A stretch of 63,744 nt of DNA from Pirellulales bacterium (GTDB taxonomy: Bacteria > Planctomycetota > Planctomycetia > Pirellulales > JADZDJ01): positions 1 through 63,744 of the forward strand of contig JADZDJ010000247.1 in assembly GCA_020851115.1 (NCBI GenBank). Direction: 5' to 3'. The translations under genes were made by a program, and so were the position numbers. Shown here piece after piece: positions 24,198-37,300 of this stretch (position 1 is its first letter; each line of letters opens with the position of its first letter). Under the pieces are notes generated by a model. It saw only the letters and a list, made by a program, of their open reading frames with translations, did not search any database and was not told where the DNA came from.

Positions 24198-25385
24198 TAA
24201 ATCCACGATCGGGCAATTCTTGAAAAAGTGTGAGTTGTCACTAACAGATATTCGAATGAGATGCAAACGAAATATCTGCAGTTCGCGATAAGAAAGGTGC
24301 CGCGCGAGGATCACGCGGCAGCCAATGGATAGGGAGCCACAGGGACGCCCAGTCACGGAGAGGCAACAGCAGAACGTACAAGAGGAAGGAAGATTGCCGA
24401 ATCCGCCTGATACATCATCTTTGATGCAGCTACCTGAGGTTCCAACGACGGGCATTATTCCAACCTTTGCACGCGCCGTTTGTTGTGCTCTCCGTGATTG
24501 GTCGCCCTAGTGGTAAGCCACTTGAACGATCAGTTACGAAAGAGAAAGGTGCCGCGCTGCGGATTTTGAAATCATTGATTTGAGCAGCAGCGAGAAGGGA
24601 ATCTCTACGACCGTATCGGTTTACCGTTTCGTGTGCACGTAATCGATTCAACTGGCAACGTAGATTGGCAGTTTGAGAATCGTTGAATTCGGATTCGTTC
24701 ACTCGGTCCTTGGAGGGTCGATAGAGGCGTCTGGCCTGCCAGGAACAGGTTTGGTGACCGTCCAATTGGAGCAGCCCTACCGGTTCTCGCTGCGCGCAGG
24801 CGACACATCGCGAGAGACCACTTAAGGTTGGCGATTGTTGCCTAAACCCTATGCAGGCGGAATCGCGGATTCGTGGGAAATCCATCCCACTTTTTTCAGC
24901 GTCGGGCCCGTCAATTTTGTTGACTTGGCCTGTTGCCCAACTTAGCATCGACTTTGAAATTCTTCCATGTATGTTGGTGGCAGCATGAAACGACATCAGA
25001 GAGTTATTCCAGCCCGCTGGCATTCGCGCCAAGCAAAAGGCCTGCATGGTGCGCACTATTTAGGGATTGAATGGCGCATCGTTCAACTGCTCATCACCTC
25101 CTCTGGCGGCGGTGGACCACCGTCGTCATCTAGCGACTCGCAGGCCGTGTAAAGCGATTGCGATCGGAATTCGCTGTTCACAACGCCGCAGGCGGGACAT
25201 TCTCGCTGCTCCTACGAAGTACGGAAACTTTTGATGAGGGGATGAGGGTACAGTCCATCAGGAATTCTTGCATTGTCCACGAAATGCATCTCAGATTCGC
25301 GCAGATATTGCTGCTGCCTAGCATCTGATACTTCACAGAACTGAAATCTCACCTTTGGGTTTGCACTTGCACAGGGAACCGAAAC
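24198..25385. other. Gene-poor stretch of 1.2 kb before the giant gene
   Basis: No convincing gene is seen. The longest open frame (24430-25056, minus) has no family resemblance and a composition typical of chance frames. A 15-base direct repeat, AGAAAGGTGCCGCGC, occurs at 24291-24305 and 24543-24557. The final part must carry the promoter of the giant gene, but no clear -35/-10 pair was found. Confidence 0.5.
24291..24557. repeat. 15-base direct repeat (two copies 252 bases apart)
   Basis: AGAAAGGTGCCGCGC is repeated exactly at 24291-24305 and 24543-24557, bounding 237 bases without a gene. It could be a scar of an excised or decayed element, or chance. Confidence 0.45.
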
Positions 25386-28300
25386 ATGACACGCAATCGA
25401 ACTTCGCCGCGTCGAGGCGCACGTAAATCCGGCATCCTTCGCCGCAGCCTGGATCGCTTCCGTAGCCGATTTCCACGCCTGCTGCGCACCGATTTCTGGA
25501 CGGCTTCCCGCAGCCGCGGGCTTTGGACGTCGATTTTCGGCGAGCGCCGCTCGACCGCGGCACGTTCGGTGAAATCTGCCGCACCGACGCGCAAGGCAAG
25601 AAGTTCCGCGAAGAAATCGCCGCGAGCCGATCGGCCGACACGGCGATATCGCAAACCGGAGAGCTTACACGTCGAGAGCCTTGAGCCGCGGCAGTTGCTG
25701 ACAACGACTCTCGGCTTGGGCGATATGGCGATTACGGGCTATGCATCGGACGGCAACAAGATTTCCATCGCTCTCTTGAAGCCCGTCGATGCAGGAACGC
25801 AGTTCACCGTCACTGATGAAGGCTGGCTTTCGGGTCAATCCGGATTCCGAGGAACGACGGAAGGGGAAACAACGTTCCAGATTAATTCAACGCTTGCGGC
25901 CGGTACTCAGATTTCACTCGATTTTGCTAACACCACCTATTCAAACGGCATCACCTCCTTCGCCGGAGGTAGCGACTTGCCGGTGCTATCGTCAAGTGGA
26001 GACCAGATATTTATTTACAACGGCGGATTTGCGAATCGACCGACTTCGGGAACTGCGTCGAGCTGGGTCACAGGGTTTCAGATGCATGGATTAGCGGATT
26101 GGGATTTGAACTCAAGCTCCTCATTAACTTCGGCCAAGCCGACTATTTTCACCGATGGCGACACCTCGTTTGCTGGCTTTAATCCGGAAGTTGACGACGC
26201 CGTGCTCAACAATCTCGGAACGGTGTCTGGCGGGCCGGGCGACATTCGCGCGGTTGTTTATGAATCGTCGAATTGGACGGTTAGCGATGGCCCTGCACCG
26301 ACGATCCCTGGAACGACAATGTTTACAGTCACGGGCATGGCCGAGCAGTTGGTGATTGATTCGAGTGTCTTTGCGGCTGCCAACGGGCAGGTAACGATCG
26401 AAGTGATCGGTGGCGACTTCGTTGTTTACGATTCCAGCGATTTCGCCAAAACGCCTCTGATTCCAACGCATGCGGTCGGCAGTGTAACCGATATCGCTGT
26501 CACCGGGCGCGATGACGCCGACGATGCACTTACCCTAGACGGCTCGACGCTCGTCACTGGAGTTGGAATTGACTATGACGGCGGCGACAATGGGCACGAT
26601 ACGGTCAACATTGATGCCGCGACGATTAACTTTGTCAAGGTTGAATGGCACTATTCCGGCCAAAAAGATGGCGACTTGATCTTCGACCAGGACGGCCCTG
26701 GCGCGACGCCGGCAACGACAGTTGTTTATGAAGACTTGGAGCCGGTATTGGTCAATGTCGGCTCGATTGCCGATGCCGACTTCACCTTGCCTGCCGGTGC
26801 AGAGGCCGTACTGGAAGACGATGGCATGGGCGGATTGCAGTTGCGGAGCACCAATAGCACGTTTGAGTTGACCGGATTCACAACGCCGACCAATAGTTTG
26901 AAGATTTCCGGCGGCAACAAATTGGAAGTCACTAAATCGCTGTCGGTGGCCGGCTTCATCACGCTCGACGTGCCAGAAGTGAGTCTCGATGCAGACCTCG
27001 TAGCGCCGACGATCAGCGGCGGGACGGGAACGCTGGCGGTCCATGTGCTGTCGAACAATGCCCAAATCGCCGACGCGATTGCCATCGCAGCCAGCGGTGC
27101 GACGGTCAGCGTGGCTGCCGGCACGTACATCGAAGATGTGAACGTCAACAAGGCCCTCAGTTTGCAGGGCGCCGGCCATGCGTCCTCGACCATTAGCGGT
27201 GCGATCGGCGGCGACAACGCGACCGTGCGCATCAGCGCAAGCGGTGTCGAGATTTCTGGCTTCACCATCACACGTGAAGGAAACAACGTCTCCCAGTGGA
27301 ACGACTCGAATCTTAATTCAGCCGGCATTGCCATCATCGGCCAAAGCCTGAGCGGCATGCTGATTCACGACAACCTGATTACCGGCAACCGTACCGGCAT
27401 CGACATCAACAACAGCAGCGGCCACACGGTCCGCAACAACGAAATTGTCGATAACCATACAGGGATGATCTTCCGCAATCAGACCGACAATCTGACGATT
27501 GTGGAAAACAAGATTACCGATAATCGCACCGTCGGCATTTTGTTTCTCGACGCCAGCGGCGGGTCGAACAGCCCTGTTCAGACAGCACTAAATAGCAATT
27601 TCAGCAATAACAACATCAGTGGCAACTGGTACGGCGGCATCGTTGATCGGCAAAGCGGTGGATCGCTGCCAGCGCCGGGAACGACCAACCTGAAAAACTT
27701 CAGTGGCAATTGGTTTGGGGCGAATTCCCCAGTAATCACGACGGCTAACAGCGCCGAACCTGCGTATTCCAGCCTGATTCCTGTTGTCTATGGCGGCACG
27801 GCAACGCCGCCTGGAGGCCAGCCTGACATCGCCGGGCCTGCTTCTGCAAACTTCGACATTTCCCCGTTGCTGGATGTCGGGACTGACACGGACGTAGAAA
27901 CGACACTCGGTCAAGGTACCTTTGGCTTCCAAGGAAGCCATTCAACCCTTCTTGTTACGCAGGCCGGCGCGCAGACTGGCGCAACAGGCCGCATTCAAGA
28001 AGCAGTGGATTCCACAGGCAGTAGCGGTACGGTGCGGATTCTCGCCGGCACCTATGTTGGCAACGTCGATGCAACGTCCAATGCAGTATCCCTCGCGCCA
28101 GGCGCCAGCCCAGCTCAAGTCACCGTCGATGGCGATCTAACGCTCGACGGCGACGATACGCTCGAAATCGAAATCGAAGGGACTAATTCGGCGACGCAGT
28201 TCGACAATTTTGTGGTCACGGGGACCGCGACGCTCGGCGGGGCCGCAGTCAATGTCACTGGCAGCTATGTACCGCTGCCTGGAGACTCGTTCACGATGAT

Positions 28301-31300
28301 TGACGGCGCGGTGCGTTCGGGTACGTTTTCGACCGCCAGTGCCATGCTCAATGGCATCCCGATGTCATTTAGTTATACTGCGGACGACGCAGTTTTGTTG
28401 GTCGACGCGCCATCGGACGTGTGGGTCGATGACGATTGGGTGGGCACATTGGCCTACGGTAACAGTGTCAGCTCGGACGGTGACGATGGCGACGATTTGG
28501 TATCGGGCAAAATCTACGGGTACAACGCCTTTAGCGACACAGCATCGGCCCTCACGGCTGTGGCCACCGGCGGCACGATTCATGTACTCGCCGGCAGCTT
28601 CAGCGGCGCCCTCAGCATCAACAAAGATGTGTCCATCGATGGCCAGAGCGATGCGCTGACTCACCTTGACGCTAGCAGTGCCATGACCGGCATGGATGTG
28701 CTGGCCGGGTTCAATGTCACGATCTCCGATCTCGACATCACCAACTTTAGCACCAACGGCATTCACGTCTTCGGTAATCTGGATCTGAACGCCAGTTCAA
28801 TCATTGGCGGACTCGTGGGCGCGTGGGTCGATGGCGGCACGCTCGATGCCCTCTCGACGATCATTTCCGGCGCGGCGATCTTTGGCGTGCAGGTTAGTTC
28901 GCTGGGAGATGCGAATATCTCGACGAGCGAAATCACCGGTGTTGGCACAACGGCTGCTTCAGTGATTGTATCTTCCGGCCATGCGGACATTTTGACCAGT
29001 ATTCTCACCAACAGCACGCGCGGCTTGTTGGTCAACGCCACCGGCAGCGCGACGATCCACGATAGCAATCTCGCGGGCAATACGGTGCGCGGCGTTGAAA
29101 ACGCCACGGCCGCCGTCGTCGATGCTTCGGGCAACTGGTGGGGATCGAGCGTCGAAGGAACGGTGGCCGCCGGAACGCTGGGATTGATCGACTTTACTCC
29201 GTATCTCGACAGCGGTGCGGATCTCGATAGCGGCGCGCGCGGGTTCGAGGCTGACAAGTCGCATGTTCACGTCACAAAGCTAGGTCAGCAGACGAGCGGC
29301 TTCCGCGTGCAGGAAGGCGTGAACCTGATCGCCGATGGTTCGTTAACCGGCGGCAGCCGCATCGTGACAGTTGAAAACGGCAGCTATGATGAAACGGTGC
29401 TGGTCAACAAATCGTTGAGGCTGCAAGCGGCCACGGCGCTTGGCACTCAACTGATGCGCACCAGTGGAACGCAGCAGACCATTGTTTCGATCGACTCGAC
29501 CGACGTCACGATTGACGGCCTTGAGATCCAAGTCAATCAAAATTTCAGCAGCGGACAACCGATCGCCCCAGTGGGCATCGGGGCGGTGCAGACGGAGTTC
29601 GACGGGCTAACGATCGAGAACAATCGTATTACCTCGATCGGAACAAGCGACGGCCTGTGGAGCGGATCGCCGAGTCTGACGACATCGGCTGCGGGTATCG
29701 TGCTCTACGACAGCCCGGCGGGCGGAATTCCGTCGGTGACGATCGAAGACAACCAGGTGTCGGTGGCCGCCATCAGCGGCGCGGCCAGTTTTTTCCAGCG
29801 CGCGGTTTGGATCACCCAGGCCAACGTACAAATCACCGGTAACGTCTTCGCGGGCGCCACCAACGACCTGCAGTTTCAATTTGCCTCCGGCGGCTCATCG
29901 CTGATCGACGATAACGACTTCATCGGGCAACACCGCGCGGGGGGCGGCGGCGTCGTAATTGCTGGTCCAAACACTAGCGCGCCGATAACGGTCAGCAATA
30001 ACCACTTCACGCCGACCGCGGGTGATCCGGCCGGCATTCAAACGGGCCTCGTGATCAATGAAAACTGGAACGGCGCGACATCGCCCGTCACAGTGCTTGG
30101 CAATACCTTCACCGGCGATGTGATCGGCGTTTTGTCGGGCAACTCAAACGGCCTAACAATCGATGGAAACACCTTCACTCCGGCGACGGGACTTCCCTCG
30201 CAGCCGGCTCTCGGTGGCAACGCGTTTGTTCATGTCGTGGTCGATTCCGATGCTCCCAGCGGCGGTGACAGCGCATCGCTACCGGTGTTTGCCGACATCA
30301 AGAACAACACCTTCAATGCGGCCACTGGATCGAGCGGCACGGCCGTCGTCGTGGCCGACCATTTGCCCGGCACGTTCGATGACGTGAAGATCGGCGTCAA
30401 TGGCGATAACACTTACGATGCCGATCTGGTAACCGGTGTTCAGGTCGCTGGCGGCAAAGCAACCATCAGCGACACGATTTCGAACCTCGACACTGCCGTA
30501 CTCGTCAGCGGCGGCGCGGCAAATGTCACTGCCAGCACGCTGACCGGCAATACAACGGGCGTACTCGTCACCGGCGCTGGAGCGATTGCTGTCGGCTCAG
30601 GCAACGTCGTTGGCGGCGGTACGACAGGCCTGAAATTCGACGGCGCAGCGGTGAGCCTTACCAGTTTAGACCTAAACGACTTGTCGATTAGCGGTACCAG
30701 CGGAGACTACATCACGCTGGCCAATAGCGCGTTCGACAATCTTGACCTCGACGGTACGAACCTAACGCTCGACGGTATCAACGTCGGCTCGATGACGCCG
30801 CCGCAATTGTTCGCGGCCACGAATAAGATCACTGACGAAATCGACGACGGCACGCTCGGACTGGTGCTGCTCACCGCCAATACGATTTACGTCACGCCGG
30901 CGGCGACGCCGACTGCGACGGACAACGACTACACGCGCATTAAGAATGCCGTCGAAGCCGCTGGCGATAACTTCAACATTTACCTGCTGGGAACGTTCGA
31001 TTGGACAGAAACAAACGCCGCCGCATCGTGGGCACTGGGGAACGACGGTGTCAGCGGTGGCGGTGACGATTTTTCGATTCGCGTGCCTGTTGGCCTCGAT
31101 GGCGTTACCTTCACCGCTTTGGGTGGCATCGGCGGTGCGACAATCTTAGGGCCGGGCGAACAGGTTGGCCATGCTGGCGGCATGTTGGCCTTCCGCGGGG
31201 GCCCCAATACCGGCTGGACGATCTCCGATCTCGACATTCAAGACTTCGAAAATGCAATCGGCTTTTTCTACGGCGCCGGCGGCAATCACGCCTACGACAA

Positions 31301-34300
31301 CACGACAATCACCGGAAATCACATTCTTGTGCCGTCGGACTTTCACGCGGGCATCGACAGCACCACCAACGACGATATCGAGCCGGGTGCAGGCAAAGAC
31401 ATCAATGTCGCGATCCACCTGTCTTTTGGCGACAACATTACCGTCTCGAACAATGTGATCGGCTTCCCCGGCACCGGCGTCAGCGATTCTGGCAATGGCA
31501 ATTACGCCAATTCACAGGGGATCTTGTCCGATACGAATGGCGCCGCCTATGAGGGCCTGCAAATCTCCGGCAATATTTTCAACGTGCTTGGCGCGCAATC
31601 GGCCGATCCGGAAGTGATCATTGGCGTTTGGGACAACGGCCACGCGCACACGAAAAATATTACGATCAGCGGCAACGAGTTCCACAATCTTGATTCCGGC
31701 AACGATCCGACGCTGAATTTGCAACGTGCCTTCCGTGTTACTTCGCACTCTGGAACATCGAGCACCGTCACTTATTCCAACAACACCGTCGATGGTGCGA
31801 ACGTCGGTTGGCAATGGCTGAGCGGCGAAAACTTCGCGGGCAATCAACCGGTCCAAATCATTGGCAATACGCTCACGAACGTGAGAACCGGGTTCCTCGT
31901 TCAATCGAACGGTCTGGCGCATTTCAGCGACAATTCAATGACCAACACCGGCGCCATGTTGGGCGTTGGAACTGGTATCGACGTGCGATCCGGCTCGATC
32001 GTCGACATCGACGATTCAACCGACGACAACGGCATGGTCGGCTTTGCTACTGGCATCAAGACCGCCGGCACAACGACGATCTCCGGTAACGGCGGATCGA
32101 TTCACGGCAATGCGGTTGGCATCGACGTCACCGCAGGCACCGCGGCAATCACCGGCAATCATATCTACGATAACGACATCGGCATTCGTTTCGGCGGCTC
32201 GGCCGGTGGATCAGTTACGGGCAACGACTTCGATGGTGCGACCGATAACGATACCGACTTGATCATCAACACGACGGGCGTTTTGGCGATTGGCGCGGGG
32301 AACAGCTTTGCCGGAGATTCGTTCCTCATCGACAACCAAAGCACTCAAAGCTTCAACCTTTTCGGCGCAAATGCTCAAACCTTCGATGAGGCCGATAACT
32401 TCCGCATTGAAGACAAGATGCACCACCCGGTCGATTCGGACGATACTTCCGCCGGTCTGATCTATTGGGTGGAAGACAATGTCTATGTGACGACGCCAAG
32501 CGTCGGTTCGACCGACTCCAGCATCCAAGGTGGAATCAACGCCGCTAACACCGGCGACACCATCAACGTCGAGATGGGAACTTATGTCGAAAACCTTGCA
32601 ATCAACAAAAACCTTACGCTCCTATCCGCATCGGGGCGAACGGCGACCACAATTCAAGGTATTTCCGGTGCCGGTGCTCTGGGCACGATCGTGATTTCCG
32701 GCAGCACGACCGACGTCAATATCGGCGGCCCATTGGGCGGTGGATTCGTCATCCAGGGGATCGACAATGGCCTTGCTGGGATCGAAAACGGCGCGATTTA
32801 CATTTCTGGCAGCCACAGCGGCATGGACATTCGCTGGAATGAAGTTGTCGCCAATGGCGATCATGGGCTTGTTTCGGAATACAGCGCGACAATTGCGAGC
32901 CTGAGCATCGACCATAACATCTTTTCGGGCCAGACGTTCACGGGTCCGAACCCAGGCGGCGCTGGATTCGGCGCGCAATTCACTCTGCCCAACGTGCCGA
33001 GGCAACTCGTTGTTTTCGGCAACTCAGCTCTCAAGTCGGACATCGACTTTTCCAATAACCAGATCAACGGAACGGCCGGTGGAATCAGCTTGACGGACAA
33101 CTCCGGCGCGCCCGTCGCCGCTCACGAGCAAGGCAACGTACTTGTGACGATCGATGCGACTGGCACTATGATCACCGGCAACCAATTCACTGGCACAACC
33201 ACCAGCACCGCTTACAGCTTGAGGGCTCGCGGCGCAAACAACACCATCACGGGCAATCAATTCGCTAGTTCCACGATGGGAACGACAACCGCCGACTTGA
33301 TGGTCAACAACAACGGCAACGCCATCCGGGGAAATACGTTCAGCAGTTCGGCAGGCGCAGCCATTCAGATCTCCGGCGGCAGTGCGACGATCGGCGGCTC
33401 AGGGATGGGAGAGACGAACTTTATCACCGGCTATGACGCCGGCGTTCTCGTAACCGCTGGAAATGCGATTCTCGATTCCAACTCGATCGCTGGCGGTACT
33501 GTTGGATTGTGGGCCGCCGGTGGCAAAATCCGGGCAGAAAACAACGATCTGACCGGTAATTTAGTGGGCATCCGCGTTCAGAACGACGCGACCGTCGATG
33601 CAGGCTCTGACAACGGCCTTGATGGCGATCCCACCAGCTTGGGCAACAGCATCGGGCAGAATATTCTCGTCGGATACAGCGGCGTCGGCGGCAATTACGC
33701 GATCGAAGATTTGAATCAAGATGCGCTGGGCAACGTCGACGTTTACGCCCGGAACAACAACTTCGGCACGGCCAACCCCAGCGCCATCGAGCAAGTGGTC
33801 TTCCATACGGTCGACGATGCGCAGTACACGCAAGTGTTCTATACTCCCGCGATCAATCCGCCGGGACAGACGCCGCCGCCGGTGGAGGTGTGGGTCGATG
33901 ACGATTGGATTGGTACCGGCCTGGGCGTCGATGCCGACCCCGGCGACATGACCGACGGCACGTTCTTCGGCTACGACCAGTTCACCACCATTCAAGAGGC
34001 AGTAAATGCCGTCATCGGCGACGGCACGGGCATTGTCCATGTGCGCGCGGGCAGCTATTACGAAAACGTCGATGTCAACAAGAGCGTGTTGATCGATGGT
34101 GCCGGACAAACCAATACATTCGTCTATCCTGCCGTCGCCAATCCAACGGGCGGCTCGCTGGGCAGCGTGGTGCTGCTGGTCAACGAGGACAATATTACGA
34201 TCCAAGGTCTGACCGTGGACGGCGACAATCCAAATCTTGGCGCCATGGGATCGATCGAAGCCAGCACCGGCATCGTCACCAATTGGAACCAGGCTACGTC

Positions 34301-37300
34301 GCTCACCGGCATGGCAGTGAAAAACGTCACGGTGCAGAATGTCTATCTTCGCGGCATCTATTATGCCAACGGCAACGACTTCGGCACCGGCGCATTCGAC
34401 TTCGAAGGCAATACGGTGACAAACGTCAAGAGCGATCCCGCCTCGATCGCCATCTTCAACTTTGGCGGCTACGGCACGATTGCAGGCAACACGGTGTCTG
34501 ATGCTGCGGACGCGATTGCGACGAACTGGTCAAACGGCACGGAGATTTCTGGCAACACGGTCACCAATTCGGGCAGCGGAGTTCACTCCGACAACAACGG
34601 CGGCGCCGGCGGTGTGGCCGATTCGATTCACAACAACGATATCTCGCTTGGCACCTCTGGTAGCTACGGCATCTTCGTGTTCGTGCCGTACAAAGATGTC
34701 ACGGTCGAGAACAACCAGATCAGCGGCGTCGATACCGGCTTGGCGGCCTTCGGCGGCATGGGCGGCTCGGCCAGCTTCACCGGCAACACGGTCAACGTGA
34801 ACGCCGGCGGCACTGGAGCTTACGTCACCACCGACACCCTTGGCTATGGCCAGATGAATGCCTCCGCAACGTTTAGCGGCGGCAATTTCACCGGCGGCGA
34901 TACGGGCATCCTTGTGGAAGAGAACATGGGTGCGACGGCGACTGTCGGCATCAGCGGCGTCACGATCGACGATCCGCTCGTCGGCATCGATGTGACCGGC
35001 GGCGGCGTCACGATCGATGGCAATCACATTTACAACAACGCGACTGGCATCCGCGTCAGCGGGGGCACGGCCACGATCGACAACAACAATTTCGCCGGCG
35101 GGATGGATCCGAATAACGCTACCGACCTGCTGGTCACGGGAGGCACGATCGGCAACGGAGGCGTGCTGACAGGGAACACCTTTGCCGGCTCGAATTTCTA
35201 CATCGATCTACAAACGACTCAAGACCTGTCCGCGCTGACGCCGTCAAACACCTTCCAGGGCGCGGCCGACGACTATCGCATCGAAGACAAGATGCATCAC
35301 CGAGTCGATACCGATTTGGCGCTATCGAACGGCCTGGTGAGTTGGGTCACGAACAACCTCTACATCACGCAGCCGGGCGGCGGCAGCCTGGATTCATCGA
35401 TCCAGCGCGGCGTCGATGCGCTGCCGGGCGGACACGTGGTCAACGTGGAAGGGGGCGTGAACCCCTACGTGGAATCGGTCGCCATCGACCGCGCCGTCAC
35501 AATCGACGGCCAGGGCAACGGCCCGACGCCGACCGCGACGATCACGGCAGTGGCGTCGGGCGTCACGCTCGTGAACGTCGTTTCGACCAATCCGACCGAC
35601 GATGTCGCCATCCAGGATATTGCGTTTGCCGGGGTCAACGGCGGCAACGTGGCCGACCTGGGGGTAAACGTACCGGCCAGTGCGAACTTCGACACGCTGA
35701 CGATTGACCGCTCGACGTTCACCAGCCTGCACCTCGTTGGCGCGTACGTGCAGGGCGACGGCGTGACGGGCGCATCGGCACACCACGTGGTGATCAGCAA
35801 TTCGACGTTCACCAACAACGGCTACAACACCGGCGGCGCGGGCGACATCGGCTTCTTTTTGTACAACCAAGATGCCAGCCTGTCACACCTGACGCTCTCC
35901 AATGACGGGGCGCTCGGGGCGCGCCTGGGCATCCAGTTCCGCGGCGTAGGGGCGGGCGACGGCACGGGCGTGATTGCGATGGGCGCTGTCTCGCTCGACG
36001 ACGTGAAGATCACAGGCAAATACCGCACGCAATTCGTCGGCATCCAGCGGTACAGCGACGTGACAACACTTACCTTGAACGACGTGGAACTGGGCGGAGC
36101 CAGCTCGGAAATCACCGGCGGTTTTGGCGCTCTGCTGCGGTTCGACGCCGTCGGCAGCGGCACGCTCGCCAGCCCGGCGACCGTGGACCTGGGCAACACC
36201 TATTTCCACGGAGTGGCCGCCAGCAGCGCCGTCAAGAACGACCTCGAGTTTGCGCCCGATAATACGTTCGCGTTCCTGCGAGCCGACGCCACGAATACGC
36301 GTTGGGACACGGCCACGGACAGCGGCGTCGCTGTGCCGGCCGCTAGTTTGACGATTGCCCAGGCTTACGAAGTCGAAGATCGCATCCTGCACTATGTCGA
36401 GCCCGACAATTCCGGCCAGCCGGCCAAGGGCTGGGCCGAAGTTCAGGATGGCCAGGCATTCGTCACGTCCACCTTCGGCAGCATCATCAACCGCGCCATC
36501 GAAGTCGTCGATGACCTTGGAACCGTGCATATCGCCAGCGGCACCTATACGCAGTCGGTCAGCACGGCCGGCAAGAGTGTCACACTATCGGTGGGCGCCA
36601 GCCCCGGCGTAGTTACCATCAACGGCGATGTTACGCTCGATAGCGATGATACGCTGCTCATGGAAGTCAACGGTTCCACGCCAACGTACACTCCGGGCGT
36701 CGATCACGATCAATGGGTCGTCAATGGCGTGGTAACTCTCGGCGGCGCAGTGCTCAACACTGCGGGCAGCGGCGTGACGGCCACCCAGGGCGATGTGCTC
36801 ACCCTCATTGACAACGACTCCAACGATTCCGTCGGCGGCACGTTTGCGGGCGTAGCCAACGGAGACGTGATTCTAGTCAACGGCGAACCGTTCTTCGTGT
36901 TCTACACGGGTGGCACGGGGAACGACGTGGTGCTGGCCCGCGCTCCGGACGGCACCTTGCCGGGCATGACACCGGCGCCAACGGTCGTCTTTGTCGATGA
37001 CGACTGGTCGAGTGATGGCGATGGTGTCGATGCCGACGGCGCAACGGGCAACGTTGTTGCCAATTGGGATTCGATGACGCTCACTGGCGGCTTGGCGGGA
37101 GGCGTGGCCAATGGCACCGCCATGGGCTACGACCAGTTCGACAACATTCAAGACGCCGTCAACGCGGTGGCGGCCGGAGGCACGATCTTTGTCTATGCCG
37201 GCAGTTACGTTCAGCAAATTACGGTCGATCGGGCGCTGACTCTGTTCGGAGCCCAAGCCGGGCAAGATGCGCGGACCCGATCCACGACGCCGGCCGACGA

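Noticed and set aside
24430-25056. A 208-codon minus-strand open frame in the gene-poor stretch before the giant gene
   Set aside because: No family resemblance, no ribosome-binding site, and a composition rich in Arg, Ser, Cys and Met typical of chance frames in GC-rich DNA.
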